Source: Spirochaetota bacterium
GTDB lineage: Bacteria; Spirochaetota; Leptospiria; Turneriellales; Turneriellaceae
Reading direction: 5' to 3'
Assembly: GCA_963205035.1 (NCBI GenBank)
Contig: CAUJII010000133.1
Location: 1 to 5,041 of the forward strand
DNA: 5,041 nucleotides
Shown here: in pieces, positions 4,888 through 5,041 of the stretch
Layout of the letters: each line of letters opens with the position of its first letter
Numbering within the stretch: position 1 is the first letter of the stretch
Program-made: the position numbers and the translations under genes
Notes under the pieces: model-generated
What the model saw: the letters and a program-made list of their open reading frames with translations, nothing else
Told to the model about the DNA's origin: nothing
Database searches by the model: none

Positions 4888-5041
4888 TCATTCCTTTTTT
4901 ATCTGAAACACGCGGCTCTCTCCCCGAAAAGAGGTTTTCTTCCGCAACCAAAACGAAAGCCAAACACCGTGGTACACGATGCGGTACGCGCCCGGTGCGG
5001 CGTCCTGTGTATCCCACGTTAAAATGGCTTTTGAAGTTGCT
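4888..5041 (-). CDS. C-terminal end of a probable neutral ceramidase (partial)
   Basis: The minus strand from 5040 encodes 50 residues ending at TGA 4890-4888, with the N-terminal part beyond the right edge. TWDTQDAAPGAYRIVYHGVW followed by SFRGESRVFQI matches my memory of the C-terminal beta domain of neutral/alkaline ceramidases (PF17048), which ends with W-D/I-P..TPPG.YRI.H.G, then F.G.S..F.V. The full enzyme is a secreted or surface zinc amidase that hydrolyses ceramide to sphingosine and fatty acid; its catalytic domain is not in the window. Its stop lies 145 bases before the antitoxin start on the same strand, with repeat copy 2 between, so it is not obviously in the TA operon. Identification rests on about 40 residues. 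Confidence 0.6.
   Translation of the reverse strand, partial: ATSKAILTWDTQDAAPGAYRIVYHGVWLSFWLRKKTSFRGESRVFQIKKE

Noticed and set aside
4831..5022. 63-codon plus-strand frame
   Set aside because: It begins within the dispersed repeat and runs antisense to the ceramidase-like frame, which fits a known family better.

Overview
The window is a roughly 5 kb bacterial chromosome segment. A housekeeping pair, sdhC-sdhA of a type B succinate:quinone oxidoreductase, sits between accessory DNA made of toxin-antitoxin (TA) genes, dispersed repeats and a small palindromic element. The SdhA sequence (the GTGLAG dinucleotide fold, QGGINAAKNY, and the ESCGGHFREEHQ tail) and the five-helix, single-anchor SdhC are the kind found in Bacteroidetes, some spirochaetes and Deltaproteobacteria. 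The DUF1554-like surface protein at the left and the apparent neutral ceramidase tail at the right both fit a Leptospirales-type spirochaete. This taxonomic guess is inference and only moderately supported.

Layout: (1) 2-652, plus strand: the end of an unknown gene, then a DUF1554/lectin-like domain gene. They share one reading frame and are separated only by a single TAA. (2) 653-777: non-coding DNA with a tandem repeat (686-755) and one copy of a 22-bp dispersed repeat (747-768). (3) 778-1324, minus strand: a RelE/ParE-type toxin preceded by its ribbon-helix-helix antitoxin. (4) 1325-1481: a divergent intergenic region with a nested palindrome and the second copy of the 22-bp repeat, which supplies the ribosome binding site of sdhC. 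(5) 1482-4130, plus strand: sdhC and sdhA; no sdhB follows. (6) 4131-4384: non-coding and repeat-rich, containing a highly structured palindromic element of about 124 bp (4214-4337). (7) 4368-4743, minus strand: a second TA module, with a DUF2281-like antitoxin and a MazF/PemK toxin that begins at TTG 4564 inside the antitoxin gene and looks internally deleted. (8) 4777-4887: another copy of the repeat found in region 6, this time without the palindromic element. (9) 4888-5041, minus strand: the C-terminal end of a probable neutral ceramidase.

The most notable observation is that the window holds both an occupied (4165-4362) and an apparently empty (4795-4867) copy of the same intergenic repeat. 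They differ in length by 125 bp, almost exactly the length of the palindromic element, which supports mobility of a MITE-like element. SdhC and SdhA should form the haem anchor and the flavoprotein of the respiratory complex. The iron-sulphur subunit must be encoded elsewhere. The two TA modules and the repeats suggest that the flanks of the sdh pair have been rearrangement-prone.
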